64,000 nucleotides of DNA from CAYLLT01 sp964384465 (GTDB taxonomy: Bacteria > Planctomycetota > Phycisphaerae > UBA1845 > PWPN01), in contig CAYLLT010000002.1 in assembly GCA_964384465.1 (NCBI GenBank), positions 60,449 to 124,448 of the forward strand, read 5' to 3'. Of this stretch, positions 47,299-57,069 are shown piece by piece (position 1 is the stretch's first letter; the number at the start of each line of letters is the position of its first letter). A model generated the notes under the pieces. That model was not told where the DNA came from. It did not search any database and saw only the letters and a program-made list of their open reading frames with translations. Position numbers and translations under genes: made by a program.

Positions 47299-48853
47299 CG
47301 CAACCCAGGGAGCCGGCACATACCGGCCGCGCATCGCGACGGCGACCGGCTGGACGATTCTGTTGATGGTCCTGCTCCGGATCGCCATCGGCTGGCATTT
47401 CCTTTACGAGGGCATCTGGAAGCTCAAGTCGGGGACGTTCTCCGCGACGCCGTATCTGCTGGCGTCGTCCGGGCCGCTCAGAGGCGTTTTCCTCAAAATG
47501 GTGGACGATCCGTTCGGCCTGGAGCGGGTGCAGAAGCAGCCGCTGTACGATCGCATCGACGAGCGCTACGAGGCGATTGTCGAGCACTTTAAGCTCAACC
47601 AAGAGCAGAAGACCGAGCTGGCGGTCTTCCGCGAGCGCAAGAAGCATGGCATTCAGGACAAGGATTACTTCGCGGCCGTGCTCGCCGATCCGACCTTCCA
47701 GAAGGAATTAGAAGACCACCGCCGCGTGGTCGTAGCCAGCCGCCCGGCGGATCGCACTCAGATTCTCGGCCGCTTCCTGGTCGAGTTCCAGGAGTTGGAC
47801 GAGGCGATCAAAAAGCTCTGCACGCCGGAGCAGCTCGCAAAAGCCGGCAACCCGCTGTCGCTGATCCCCATTATGCCGGCGACAACGGTGGCCAACGCAG
47901 ACAACCTCGAGTGGCTCACGCAGGAATACCTGAACCGCGTGATCGACGAACGATACGAGAAGCTGAAGCAGCACTATCAGCTCACCGCCAAGCAGGATCT
48001 GAAGGGCAAGATGTATCGCGATCAGAAGAAGACCGGCCCTGCGGACAAGATTAATGTGGACGATATTCTCGCCGACCCCGACCTCGAAAAGCAGCGCGCG
48101 GACTATGCAGCGTTGCTCAAACAGATCGAGGAGGAAGAGCACTCCACCGACCCGAAATTCAAATCGGAACGGCTGGCGTTCGACTACAAAAAGCTCGACA
48201 AATTGCGCGGCGCCCTGCTGGCCCGCGCCGAAGCGCCGGTCATGGATATGGACCCGGCCAGGATCGCCATTTCGTGCCCCGACGCCAAGAACATTCTCAC
48301 GTGCCCCGACGTCGATTTCAGGCTTACCACCGAGCAGCTCACCGCCGGGCCGCTGCCCAGCCCGGATGCGCGCCGCCTGGTCGCCAGGAAGTTGACCGAC
48401 TGGGGGCACCGGGCCGGCATCGATCTCAAATTCTCGCCGCGCACGCGGACGTTCTGGCTTGATCTGTCCATGATGTTCGGACTGTGCGCGATCGGGGCCT
48501 GTCTGATTCTCGGGCTGTTCACGCGGCTGGCGGCTTGCGGCGCGGTGGTCATGCTGGCGATGTTCTATCTGTCCATGCCGCCGTGGCTCGGCGTACCCGA
48601 ACCGCCGGTCAGCGAAGGTCATTATCTGTGGGTCAACAAGAACCTGATCGAGTTGATCGCGTGCCTGATGCTGGCGAGTTCGCACGTCGGCCGCTGGTTC
48701 GGTTTGGACGCGTTTTTCGGTGCGATTTCGACCGGTCGCAAGCGCCGTCAGGCCCTGCGGCATGAGGCGATGGTCGCGGTGCAGGCCACGCCGCTCGATC
48801 GGCTGTATGCCCCCGAGATGCGCCCGCCTGTGCGGGACACGCAGCGGGTTTGA
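47291..48853 (+). CDS. DoxX-like membrane protein with large inserted domain
   Basis: Protein of 520 residues. Membrane segment 1 (TILLMVLLRIAIGWHFLYEGIWKL, about 22-45) matches the start of DoxX-family proteins. The remaining membrane segments (MMFGLCAIGACLILGLFTRLAACGAVVMLAMFYLSMPP and NLIELIACLMLAS) come only after about 340 hydrophilic, charged, partly helical residues (about 55-395). Typical DoxX proteins have about 140 residues, so the middle is an insertion. DoxX relatives take part in quinone-linked redox reactions. Overlap with apbE and the following oxidoreductase suggest a shared membrane redox function. Confidence 0.75.
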
Positions 48854-48872
48854 TGTTTAGAAGGATGGAACA

Positions 48873-50339
48873 ATGGTATTAACCGATGCCCAACGTCAGG
48901 TCGGCAAGGACAACTACGCGGATGCGGTCAAGATCAGCCGCCGGCAGGTGCTGACCGGTGTGATCGCCGTCCCCACCGCCGCCGGGTTGTACTGGGGCTA
49001 CGACAAGCTCGAAAAGGATCCGGTGCGCGTCGGCGTCATCGGCACCGGCGATCAGGGCAAGGCTCACATCAGCTCGATGAACCCCGATTACTGCCGCGTC
49101 GTGGCCTACTCGGATATCCGGCCGTCCAACCAGCAGAACACGCGGCAACTGCTCAATGAGAAGTTCGGCGACAAGGCCAGGGACATCAAGCTTTACGTGG
49201 ATTACAATGAACTGCTTGCGGACAAGAACGTGGAGATGGTCATCATCGCGCTGCCGCTACACATGCATCATCCGGCTACGCTCGCCGCGCTGAAAGCGGA
49301 GAAGCACGTCCTGTGCGAAAAGCTGATGGCCAAGACGGTGACGCAGTGCAAGGAGATGGTGCGGGCGTCGGACACGGCCCAAAGGCTTCTGGCCATCGGT
49401 CACCAACGGCACTACAGCTATCTGTACGCCAACTGCCGCTCGATCATCGAAGAAGGCGATGTGCTCGGCGATGTCCGCTATATCCGCTCCTACTGGCATC
49501 GCAATCAGACGATGTGGGGCGCCCCGGACGCCGAAACCGGCAAATACGACGGCTGGTTCCGGCAGATTCCGATTGAGGATGAGACCGTCGATTTCAAGAA
49601 ATTCGGCTACAACTCGGTGGCCGAGCTGATCCGCTGGCGGCTCCACAACACCACCGGCGCCGGCCTCATGGCCGAGCTGGGCAGCCATCAACTCGACGCA
49701 TGCAGTATCTTCCTGGGTAAAAAGCACCCGGTCGCGGTCCAAGGCACCGGCCTGACTTCGTTCTTCAAAGACGGGCGCCAAGTCGAGGATCACATCTTCC
49801 TGACATTCGAGTTCGGTGAAGACGCGAAGAACGCGGTGGTCACTTACTCATCGATCGGCACCAACGCCTTCGACGGCTACGGCGAGCAGGTGATGGGCAC
49901 GCGCGGCACGCTGATCGTACAGGAGGAACGCGACGCGTACCTCTTCAAGGAGGGCGTGACCAAGGATACGCGCATCACCTGGGCTGAGGTACGCGCGGGT
50001 CGTCCGACCATCGAGGCCGGCTCCACCTCCCGATGGGTCTCCAGCGTCGAGACGCCCGATACGCTCACCAGCCGCGGCTACCGCGAGGAACAGGAGCACA
50101 TGGCGTGGCTGATCCGCCAGCCGGAGGGAAAGATCGTCTATCCCAGCAAGGAGAACCCGCATCCTGAGAACGATCCGAAGACGGCGATGTTCGTGCCGCG
50201 GTGTCACGCGCGCGTCGCGCTGGCCGACGCCGTGGTCGCGCTGACCGCCAACCTGGCGATGCGCAAGAAAATAAGAATCGTGTTCAAACCCGAGTGGTTC
50301 GACCCGTCCTCGGCATCCGTCCCCGAGAACGAAGTGTGA
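48873..50339 (+). CDS. Gfo/Idh/MocA oxidoreductase, exported
   Basis: Protein of 488 residues; AAGGATGG precedes the ATG. The N-terminus KISRRQVLTGVIAVPTAAGLYWGY is a twin-arginine signal or anchor. The Rossmann motif is VRVGVIGTGDQGKAHISSM, followed by MVIIALPLHMHHPATL and the catalytic-lysine motif in VLCEKLMAK (EKL rather than the usual EKP). Placed after the apbE and DoxX-like genes and before an SDR, it may oxidise a sugar in the periplasm and pass electrons to the membrane. The substrate is unknown. Confidence 0.87.
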   Translation: MVLTDAQRQVGKDNYADAVKISRRQVLTGVIAVPTAAGLYWGYDKLEKDPVRVGVIGTGDQGKAHISSMNPDYCRVVAYSDIRPSNQQNTRQLLNEKFGDKARDIKLYVDYNELLADKNVEMVIIALPLHMHHPATLAALKAEKHVLCEKLMAKTVTQCKEMVRASDTAQRLLAIGHQRHYSYLYANCRSIIEEGDVLGDVRYIRSYWHRNQTMWGAPDAETGKYDGWFRQIPIEDETVDFKKFGYNSVAELIRWRLHNTTGAGLMAELGSHQLDACSIFLGKKHPVAVQGTGLTSFFKDGRQVEDHIFLTFEFGEDAKNAVVTYSSIGTNAFDGYGEQVMGTRGTLIVQEERDAYLFKEGVTKDTRITWAEVRAGRPTIEAGSTSRWVSSVETPDTLTSRGYREEQEHMAWLIRQPEGKIVYPSKENPHPENDPKTAMFVPRCHARVALADAVVALTANLAMRKKIRIVFKPEWFDPSSASVPENEV

Positions 50340-50350
50340 TCGGCTTTTCG

Positions 50351-50410
50351 GAGCCGTGCCCGTCAGGAAGCGGGCATCGGGTCAAACCCGCTCCCTGACG
50401 GTCGCGGCTC
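50351..50410. repeat. GAGCCGCGACCGT-family inverted repeat, copy 2
   Basis: Arms 50351-50374 and 50387-50410 pair at 21 of 24 positions. The right arm read in reverse contains GAGCCGCGACCGTCAGG, matching the inner arm of the element at 2505-2574. It occupies most of the gap between the oxidoreductase and the SDR gene, upstream of the SDR start. Confidence 0.8.
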
Positions 50411-50430
50411 GGATTATTTTAATACCAGTT

Positions 50431-51249
50431 ATGAAAAACCTGTTCGACATCAGCGGCAAAACGGCGGCCATCACCGGCGGCGGCGGCGTGCTGTGCGGTG
50501 GGATCGCCCGGCATCTCGCCGAGCAGGGCGTTCACGTGGCCGTCCTCGATCTGAAGCTCGAAGCCGCCGAGGACGTGGCCAAATCGATCACCGCCGCCGG
50601 CGGCCGAGCGGCGGCCGTCGGGGGCAACGTGCTCCAGCGACAGAGCATGGACCTGGCCCTGATCCGCTGCGAACAGCTTCTGGGGAAAATCGATTTCCTG
50701 ATCAACGGCGCGGGCGGCAATCATCCGTCCGCCACTACCGGTCCGGACAATAAGTTTTTCGATCTGCCCATCGACGCATTCGAAAAGGTAATGGATTTGA
50801 ACATCCTCGGCACCGTGCTGCCGTCGATGGTTTTCGGCCGGCCGATGGCCGAGCGCGGCGAGGGCGTGATCCTCAACATCGCCAGCATGAACGCTTTCAA
50901 ACCGCTGACCAAGATACCGGCCTATTCGGCGGCTAAGAGCGGCGTCAAGAATTTCACCGAGTGGCTGGCGGTACACATGGCCCAGGAGTATTCACCGAAG
51001 ATTCGCGTGAACGCCATCGCGCCCGGCTTCATGCTCACCGAGCAGAACCGGTTCCTGCTGACCGACAAGGCCAGCGGCGAGCTGACCCCCCGCGCCAAGA
51101 CCATCATCGCGCACACGCCGATGGGCCGCTTCGGAACCGATACCGACATCCTCGGCACCGTCACCTGGCTGCTCTCGCCCGCCGCCGAGTTCATCACCGG
51201 CATCACCATCCCGATCGACGGCGGCTTCAGCGCGTTCGCCGGGGTATGA
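50431..51249 (+). CDS. SDR oxidoreductase, D-mannonate oxidoreductase-like
   Basis: Protein of 272 residues. The cofactor motif is TGGGGVLCGG, with the structural NGAGGNHPS, catalytic Ser region IASMNAF and YSAAKSG (Tyr and Lys of YxxxK). The combination ITGGGGVLCGGIARHLAEQG, INGAGGNHP, FKPLTKIPAYSAAK and GFMLTEQNR is close to the SDR-type fructuronate reductase (D-mannonate oxidoreductase) group, which acts in hexuronate breakdown. That specificity is inferred from memory of the family pattern, not proved. A GAGCCGCG-type hairpin separates it from the previous gene. Confidence 0.82.
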   Translation: MKNLFDISGKTAAITGGGGVLCGGIARHLAEQGVHVAVLDLKLEAAEDVAKSITAAGGRAAAVGGNVLQRQSMDLALIRCEQLLGKIDFLINGAGGNHPSATTGPDNKFFDLPIDAFEKVMDLNILGTVLPSMVFGRPMAERGEGVILNIASMNAFKPLTKIPAYSAAKSGVKNFTEWLAVHMAQEYSPKIRVNAIAPGFMLTEQNRFLLTDKASGELTPRAKTIIAHTPMGRFGTDTDILGTVTWLLSPAAEFITGITIPIDGGFSAFAGV

Positions 51250-51251
51250 TA

Positions 51252-51325
51252 GAATTGCGGATTGCGAATTTCGGATTGAGGATTGAATATGCAGTCTACA
51301 TTCTGCCAATCCGCAATTGGAAGTG
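51252..51325. repeat. ATTGCGGATTGCGAATT-family inverted repeat
   Basis: Left half GAATTGCGGATTGCGAATT with further GGATTGAGGATTGAAT; right half CCAATCCGCAATTGG. It fills the gap between the SDR and HAD genes, which are on the same strand. Confidence 0.75.
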
Positions 51326-51335
51326 AATCAATCCC

Positions 51336-52229
51336 ATGAGCGGCACTGATTCCTGCAACCTATTAAACGTCTTCCAGCCTCAACACGCCTTCTTCGTCGG
51401 CATCGATTCCGACGGGTGCGTCTTCGACACTATGGAGATCAAGCACAAGGAGTGCTTCATCCCCAACACCATCAAGCATTGGAACCTCCAGCCGGTTTCA
51501 AAATATGCCCGCGAGGTGGCCGAGTTCGTCAACCTGTACTCGAAGGACCGCGGGATCAATCGCTGGCCGGCGCTGATCCGCACGTTCGACCTGCTGGCCG
51601 AGCGGACGGAGGTCAAGGCGCGAAACGCCGTGATACCCGATGCCAAGGCCGTCCGTGAGTTCATCGCTTCCGGCGTGCCGCTTGACAACCAGAACCTCCA
51701 GATGCTGATCGACAAGACCGACGATTTGGTGCTCAAGCAGGCGATGCGCTGGAGCCTGGGCGTCAATCGGCACATCGCCGATCTGGTGGAGAACGTGCCG
51801 CCGTTTCCGTACGTGCGCGAGTCTTTGCAGAAGCTCCAGGCCAAGGCGGACATCCTGGTGGTGAGTCAGACGCCGACCGAGGCCCTGGTCCGCGAATGGT
51901 GCGAGCACGGCATCGATTCATTCGTCCGGCTCATCTGCGGCCAGGAGCTGGGCACCAAGTCCGAGCATCTCCAGTTGGCCACCAAGGGCCGGTATGCCGC
52001 GGAGAACATTCTGATGATCGGTGACGCCCCGGGCGATCTGAACGCGGCCCGCGCGGTCGGCGCCAAGTTTTTCCCCATCAACCCCGGCCACGAGGAAGCG
52101 AGCTGGAAGCGCTTCCACGACGAAGGCATCGACCGTTTCTTCGCCGGCACCTACAGCAGCGATTACGAATCAAAACTCATCGCCGAATTCGACGCGCACC
52201 TGCCCACCACGCCCCCTTGGCAGCGATAG
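51336..52229 (+). CDS. HAD-superfamily hydrolase
   Basis: Protein of 297 residues. HAD motif I is seen as GIDSDGCVFDTM (DSDGC instead of the usual DxDGT), motif II as ILVVSQTP, motif III near LGTKSEHLQLA and motif IV as NILMIGDAPGDLNAARAVGA. The large helical cap lies between motifs I and II (residues about 40-165). The substrate may be a sugar phosphate from the neighbouring sugar-oxidation genes; this is inference. It ends the plus-strand run starting with apbE. Confidence 0.75.
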   Translation: MSGTDSCNLLNVFQPQHAFFVGIDSDGCVFDTMEIKHKECFIPNTIKHWNLQPVSKYAREVAEFVNLYSKDRGINRWPALIRTFDLLAERTEVKARNAVIPDAKAVREFIASGVPLDNQNLQMLIDKTDDLVLKQAMRWSLGVNRHIADLVENVPPFPYVRESLQKLQAKADILVVSQTPTEALVREWCEHGIDSFVRLICGQELGTKSEHLQLATKGRYAAENILMIGDAPGDLNAARAVGAKFFPINPGHEEASWKRFHDEGIDRFFAGTYSSDYESKLIAEFDAHLPTTPPWQR

Positions 52230-52233
52230 GATG

Positions 52234-52310
52234 TCCGAACCCCTCACGCAAGTGAGGGGCCGAACGCGTCCGTTCTCGGACAGGCCCCCGACTGGCGTCG
52301 GGGGTTCGGA
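52234..52310. repeat. Twin-hairpin element closed by an outer stem (copy 1)
   Basis: Outer arms TCCGAACCCC (52234-52243) and its complement (52301-52310). Inside are hairpins CCCCTCACGCAAGTGAGGGG (52240-52259) and one at 52285-52304 (arms CCCCCGAC/GTCGGGGG), with a further small palindrome between them. The same plan recurs at 56312-56366 and 60376-60433. Confidence 0.8.
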
Positions 52311-52342
52311 TTGGGCTTTCCCTGCGCCTGGGTGCCGCTCGT

Positions 52343-52386
52343 GCGAGAATCCTTTCTCGCGCCAATAAGAGAGGGAATCCTTTCCC
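52343..52386. terminator. Two short tandem hairpins near the recQ 3' end
   Basis: GCGAGAATCCTTTCTCGC (52343-52360) and GGGAATCCTTTCCC (52373-52386) share a TCC loop. They lie between the HAD and recQ genes, which converge, and may terminate one or both. No strong T run is present. Confidence 0.4.
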
Positions 52387-52394
52387 GCGACATT

Positions 52395-54251
52395 TCAATC
52401 CCCGGAGGTTCCTTCGGACACGGATTTGATGGTATCCAAAAAAAGACGCCCATAACTTTCGTATTTCGCCGGGCCGACACCCTTGACCCGCAGGAAATCA
52501 GCCCGAGTTCGCGGGCGAACTCGGGCGATCTCGCGCAGCGTCCGATCCGCAAAGACCATAAACACCGGCACGTTATTCTCTTCGGCGATCTGGCGTCTGA
52601 GCATGCGCAGCTTCTCGAACAGGGCTTGTCCGGCATGGTCCAGATGTTCCACGAAGGCGTTGGCCTCTGGCCCGGCTTTTGCACCAACGCTGTCTGATTT
52701 CACCTTCCGCCGGCGTCGCTCCTTGCGCTCGCCTGTCGTCGGGTCGTACAGCACCGCCTCCGCCTTCGACCGCAGCACCTGCCAGCCGTTCGGCGTCACC
52801 TTGAGCACGCGGTAGTCGCCGTCCCGCAACAGCAGCTCCTGATCCACCAGTTGATCGATCCATCGCATAAGCCTGGGTTTCGATTGCTCGGACATGAGTC
52901 GGAAGGTGCTGAGCTTGTCGTGACCGCGATCGATGACCTTGTCGGTGGCATTGCCCAGCAGCACATCGGCGACGTGGCCGGCCCCGAAACGTTCGCCGGT
53001 CCGCACCACGCAGGACATGATTTTCTGGGCGAAGAGGGTTGAATCAGGCAGCGCACTTAACCCGCCCGTGCAGACATCGCAGGCGTTGCAAGGTCCGCGG
53101 TCCCACGTTTGGCCGAAATAATTAACCAGCCGTCGATGCCGGCAGGTCGCACCGGTGCAGAAGTTGTACATCTCCGACAGCAATCGGATCTGTTCATCCA
53201 GGTAAGGAGATTCGTTCTTGTCGAGAATATTCTGCCAGGTGTGAAAATCGCTGCCGGAGTAGAACAGGATGCACTCTGCCGGCTGACCATCGCGGCCCGC
53301 ACGCCCGGTCTCCTGCTGATAATGTTCGATGGACTTGGGCATGGCCGCGTGAATCACATAGCGAATGTCCGCCCGGTCGATGCCCATGCCAAAGGCGACG
53401 GTGGCCACGACGACATCCACCTGCCCGGCGGCGAAGGCATCCTGGGCCTGCGTGCGCGAGTCATCGCTCATGCCCGCGTGATAGCCGATCGCCCGGATGC
53501 CGGCGGATTTCAGCATGAGGGTCAGATCATCCACGTCCACCCGGCGGATGCAGTAAACGATCCCCGGCTTACCCCGGCGCTCCTGCACGCTGTCCATCAC
53601 GTCGTCGAAAACACCGGACCGCTGCACCGCCCGGTAAATGAGATTCGGCCGGAAGAAATCGCCCACCAGCACCGCCGGATCGTGCAGTCCGAGTTGGGCG
53701 ACGATGTCTTTTCGCACCCGCGGCGTGGCCGTGGCGGTGAAGGCGTGCACTGAGGCTGTGGGGAATCGCTTTTTGAGTTCCCCAAGCTGGCGATAATCGC
53801 CGCGGAAATCGTGGCCCCAGTGGCTGATGCAATGGGCTTCGTCGATGGCGAACGACTTGACCCGGGCATTGCCCAACAGTCGATAAAATCCCTCGTTCGC
53901 GAAACGCTCGGGAGCGATGAAAATCAGCTTGTATTCGTTCCGCGCCAGCCCGGCGGAGACGCGCCGCTGGTCCGCTGCGTCCAGGCTGCTGTTCAGGAAT
54001 GCCGCCGGAATGCCACGGGCGAGCAATTGATCCACCTGGTCCTTCATCAGCGAGATCATCGGTGAAACGACAACGGTGAGACCTTCGGCGAGCAGCGCCG
54101 GCGCCTGATAGCAGAGCGATTTGCCTCCGCCGGTGGGCAGGACCACCAGCGAGTCGCGGCCGTCGATCGCGGCGGTCATGGCCTCGTGCTGGAGCGGCCG
54201 AAGCGTGCGGTAGCCCCAGTGATGCTCGATGATGGCGTGCAGCGATTCCAC
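52395..54251 (-). CDS. recQ: ATP-dependent DNA helicase RecQ
   Basis: Protein of 618 residues. It unwinds DNA 3' to 5' in recombination and repair. Helicase motifs are LPTGGGKSLC (Walker A), IDEAHCISHWGHDFR, FTATATP, and QETGRAGRDG (motif VI). The zinc-binding region carries four cysteines (CTGATCRHRR...GPCNACDVC). The winged-helix domain follows, and the C-terminus is an HRDC domain (ALFEKLRMLRRQIAEENNVPVFMVFADRTLREIARVRPRTRADFLRVKGVG). Overall length and domain order are standard. Confidence 0.95.
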   Translation of the reverse strand: MESLHAIIEHHWGYRTLRPLQHEAMTAAIDGRDSLVVLPTGGGKSLCYQAPALLAEGLTVVVSPMISLMKDQVDQLLARGIPAAFLNSSLDAADQRRVSAGLARNEYKLIFIAPERFANEGFYRLLGNARVKSFAIDEAHCISHWGHDFRGDYRQLGELKKRFPTASVHAFTATATPRVRKDIVAQLGLHDPAVLVGDFFRPNLIYRAVQRSGVFDDVMDSVQERRGKPGIVYCIRRVDVDDLTLMLKSAGIRAIGYHAGMSDDSRTQAQDAFAAGQVDVVVATVAFGMGIDRADIRYVIHAAMPKSIEHYQQETGRAGRDGQPAECILFYSGSDFHTWQNILDKNESPYLDEQIRLLSEMYNFCTGATCRHRRLVNYFGQTWDRGPCNACDVCTGGLSALPDSTLFAQKIMSCVVRTGERFGAGHVADVLLGNATDKVIDRGHDKLSTFRLMSEQSKPRLMRWIDQLVDQELLLRDGDYRVLKVTPNGWQVLRSKAEAVLYDPTTGERKERRRRKVKSDSVGAKAGPEANAFVEHLDHAGQALFEKLRMLRRQIAEENNVPVFMVFADRTLREIARVRPRTRADFLRVKGVGPAKYESYGRLFLDTIKSVSEGTSGD

Positions 54252-54281
54252 AGTTTTTCCGCCCCGATGAGCCCGTGGTCC

Positions 54282-55322
54282 TCACGCCGCGCGCGGTATC
54301 GCCAGCCAGGCGGCCAGCAGGTTGACCGATGCCTCTAAATCCTTCTTGTGCACGGACTCGGTCACGGTATGGATATACCGGGTCGGAATGGAAAGGGTGA
54401 TGGTCTTCCGCCCCACGCCCGCCCGCTGAATGGACGACGCATCGGTCGAGCCCAGCGGCAGGATCTCGAGCTGATGGGGAATCTTTTTCTTCCGCGCCAG
54501 TTCGACAAATTCATCGAGCAGGCCGCGGTGGCTGATCGAGCCGGAGTCCATCACCTTGATGGCGACGCCTTTGCCGAGGCTGGTGATGGATTCGGTCTTG
54601 TCGATGCCGGGCGTATCGCAGCACAGCGTCGTGTCGATGGCGATGCCGATGTCGGGATCGACGCCGAACGCCGTCGGCCCCGCGCCGCGGCAACCAACTT
54701 CCTCCTGCACCGTCGCCGCGTAATAAATGTCGTACGGGCTTCGCTTCACCTTGCGGATCGCGTTGATCGCGACCCACGACGCGACGCGGTTGTCGAGACA
54801 TTTGCCGGTATACACGTCGCCGATCTGCTCCAGCGACTGAACCAGTGTGACCGGATCGCCGATCCGCACGAGTTTCTCGACTTCCTTTTTAGGCAGAAAA
54901 AGATCGACGAAGAACTCATGGATCTTGTAAACCTTGTTCTTCTCCTCATCGGTGGCGATATGGATCGGCCGTCCCGAAGGGTTCATCACGCCCAGCAGAT
55001 CCTTCTTGCCCTGCACCAGCACGCGCCGGGCGAACAGGTTACGCGTATCAAACCCGCCGGCGTTCTGAAGCCGCAGCCGCCCCTCGTCATCGATGTGCCG
55101 CACATAGAAGCCGATCTCGTCGATGTGACAGCCGATGAGCACGCTGACGGCTTTGCCTTTGACCGCGCGTCCCGCAGGCCGCTTGCGGCAGATCAGGTTG
55201 CCCATCCCGTCGATGCGCGTCTCGTCGAACAGCCCCTTCGTTTCCAGTAGGATCAGATCCCGCACGCGCTCCTCGCGCCCCGGCACGCCAGGAGTTTCGG
55301 ACAGTTTCTTCAAGAATTCCAT
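54282..55322 (-). CDS. M42-family metallopeptidase
   Basis: Protein of 346 residues from the ATG at 55322 (MEFLKKLSETPGVPGREERVRD). It has the dinuclear metal site of M42 glutamyl or leucyl aminopeptidases: IGCHIDEIGFYV, CLDNRVASWVAI, the catalytic EEVGCRGA and IDTTLCCDTPG, with a final histidine in IPTRYIHTVTE. These form large oligomeric shells in the cytoplasm and trim peptides. The gene lies 30 bases from recQ and may share its transcript. Confidence 0.88.
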   Translation of the reverse strand: MEFLKKLSETPGVPGREERVRDLILLETKGLFDETRIDGMGNLICRKRPAGRAVKGKAVSVLIGCHIDEIGFYVRHIDDEGRLRLQNAGGFDTRNLFARRVLVQGKKDLLGVMNPSGRPIHIATDEEKNKVYKIHEFFVDLFLPKKEVEKLVRIGDPVTLVQSLEQIGDVYTGKCLDNRVASWVAINAIRKVKRSPYDIYYAATVQEEVGCRGAGPTAFGVDPDIGIAIDTTLCCDTPGIDKTESITSLGKGVAIKVMDSGSISHRGLLDEFVELARKKKIPHQLEILPLGSTDASSIQRAGVGRKTITLSIPTRYIHTVTESVHKKDLEASVNLLAAWLAIPRAA

Positions 55323-55344
55323 AGTGATGGATAGTTGTAACAAC

Positions 55345-55372
55345 AAGCCCACGGATTTCAATCCGTGGGCTT
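55345..55372. repeat. Perfect 13-bp hairpin
   Basis: AAGCCCACGGATT (55345-55357) and its complement (55360-55372) with a two-base loop, between ilvE and the M42 gene. It could act as a terminator or processing site for the upstream gene, although no T run follows in either direction. Confidence 0.75.
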
Positions 55373-55397
55373 AAGGGCTGTCGCGGAGGGAAACGAC

Positions 55398-56297
55398 TTA
55401 TTCCCCTCGTTTCACCAGCTCCCGGAAGTCGGCGATGAGTTGCCGTGTAATGGGGCCGGGTTGGCCGGTGCCGACCGGGCGGCCGTCGATTTGGGTGACG
55501 GGGATGACTTCGGCGGCGGTGCCGGTGAAGAAGCATTCGTCAGCCACGTACAGGTCATGGCGGGTCAGGTTCGTTTCGCGGAAGGGCAGGTTCCGCTGGC
55601 GGATCAGCTCGATTACCGCATTGCGGGTGATGCCTTCGAGGATGCCGGCGGTGATCGGCGGCGTCTGGAGCGCTCCGCTACGCACAAGGAAGATGTTGTC
55701 GCCCGTGCACTCCGACACGTAGCCGAGATGGTTGTACATGATCGCTTCGTACGTGCCGGCGTCGAGCGCCTCGATCTTGGCCAGAATGTTATTCAGGTAA
55801 TTGAGGCTCTTGATCCGCGGCGACACTGCATTCGGATGATTGCGCACCACGCTCGAACTGATCACCGCCATGCCCTTCTCGTACAGCTCCTTGGGGTAGA
55901 GCTCGATCTGATCGGCGATGATGAACACCGACGGATTGCCCGTGCGGTTCGGGCTGAGGCCCAGATAGCCGACGCCGCGGGTCACCACCAGGCGGATGTA
56001 ACCATCGACGATGTTGTTGGCCTTGAGCGTCTCGTAGGTTGCGGCGGCCAGCTCCTGTTGCGTCATCGGCAGATCGAGCCGGATCGCCCGCCCAGAGTCG
56101 GACAGCCGCCGCAGATGTTGATCCAGACGAAACACGCGCCCGCCGTAGCTGCGCAGGCCCTCGAACACGCCGTCGCCGTACAGCAGGCCGTGATCGAAAA
56201 TGCCGATCTTCGCATCAGCTACCGGGACAATCCTGCCGTTCAGGAAGATCTTGAGGTCGGGCCGCGGAGCGAATTGATTTGGCTGATCGAAATTCAT
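55398..56297 (-). CDS. ilvE: Branched-chain amino acid aminotransferase
   Basis: Protein of 299 residues from the ATG at 56297; a TTG five codons earlier is possible. It transfers amino groups between glutamate and branched-chain 2-oxo acids. Class IV PLP-aminotransferase features are IFLNGRIVPVADAKIGIFDHGLLYGDGVFEGLR, the PLP lysine in RIKSLNYLNN, and the later ECTGDNIFLV and ECFFTGTAAEVIPV. D-amino acid transaminase activity cannot be excluded. A twin-hairpin element lies just before the start codon. Confidence 0.9.
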   Translation of the reverse strand: MNFDQPNQFAPRPDLKIFLNGRIVPVADAKIGIFDHGLLYGDGVFEGLRSYGGRVFRLDQHLRRLSDSGRAIRLDLPMTQQELAAATYETLKANNIVDGYIRLVVTRGVGYLGLSPNRTGNPSVFIIADQIELYPKELYEKGMAVISSSVVRNHPNAVSPRIKSLNYLNNILAKIEALDAGTYEAIMYNHLGYVSECTGDNIFLVRSGALQTPPITAGILEGITRNAVIELIRQRNLPFRETNLTRHDLYVADECFFTGTAAEVIPVTQIDGRPVGTGQPGPITRQLIADFRELVKRGE

Positions 56298-56311
56298 GCG
56301 TTCCGCGTCCA

Positions 56312-56366
56312 AAGGACCGCGTCAACTTGTTGACGCACTTTGCGGCAACAAGTTGCCGCGGTCCTT
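56312..56366. repeat. Twin-hairpin element closed by an outer stem (copy 2)
   Basis: Outer arms AAGGACCGCG (56312-56321) and its complement (56357-56366). Inside are GCGTCAACTTGTTGACGC (56319-56336) and GCGGCAACAAGTTGCCGC (56342-56359), each with 8-bp arms and a two-base loop. It lies between lolD and ilvE, 15 bases from the ilvE ATG, so it could affect that mRNA. Confidence 0.85.
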
Positions 56367-56367
56367 C

Positions 56368-57061
<694 letters not shown>

Positions 57062-57069
<8 letters not shown>

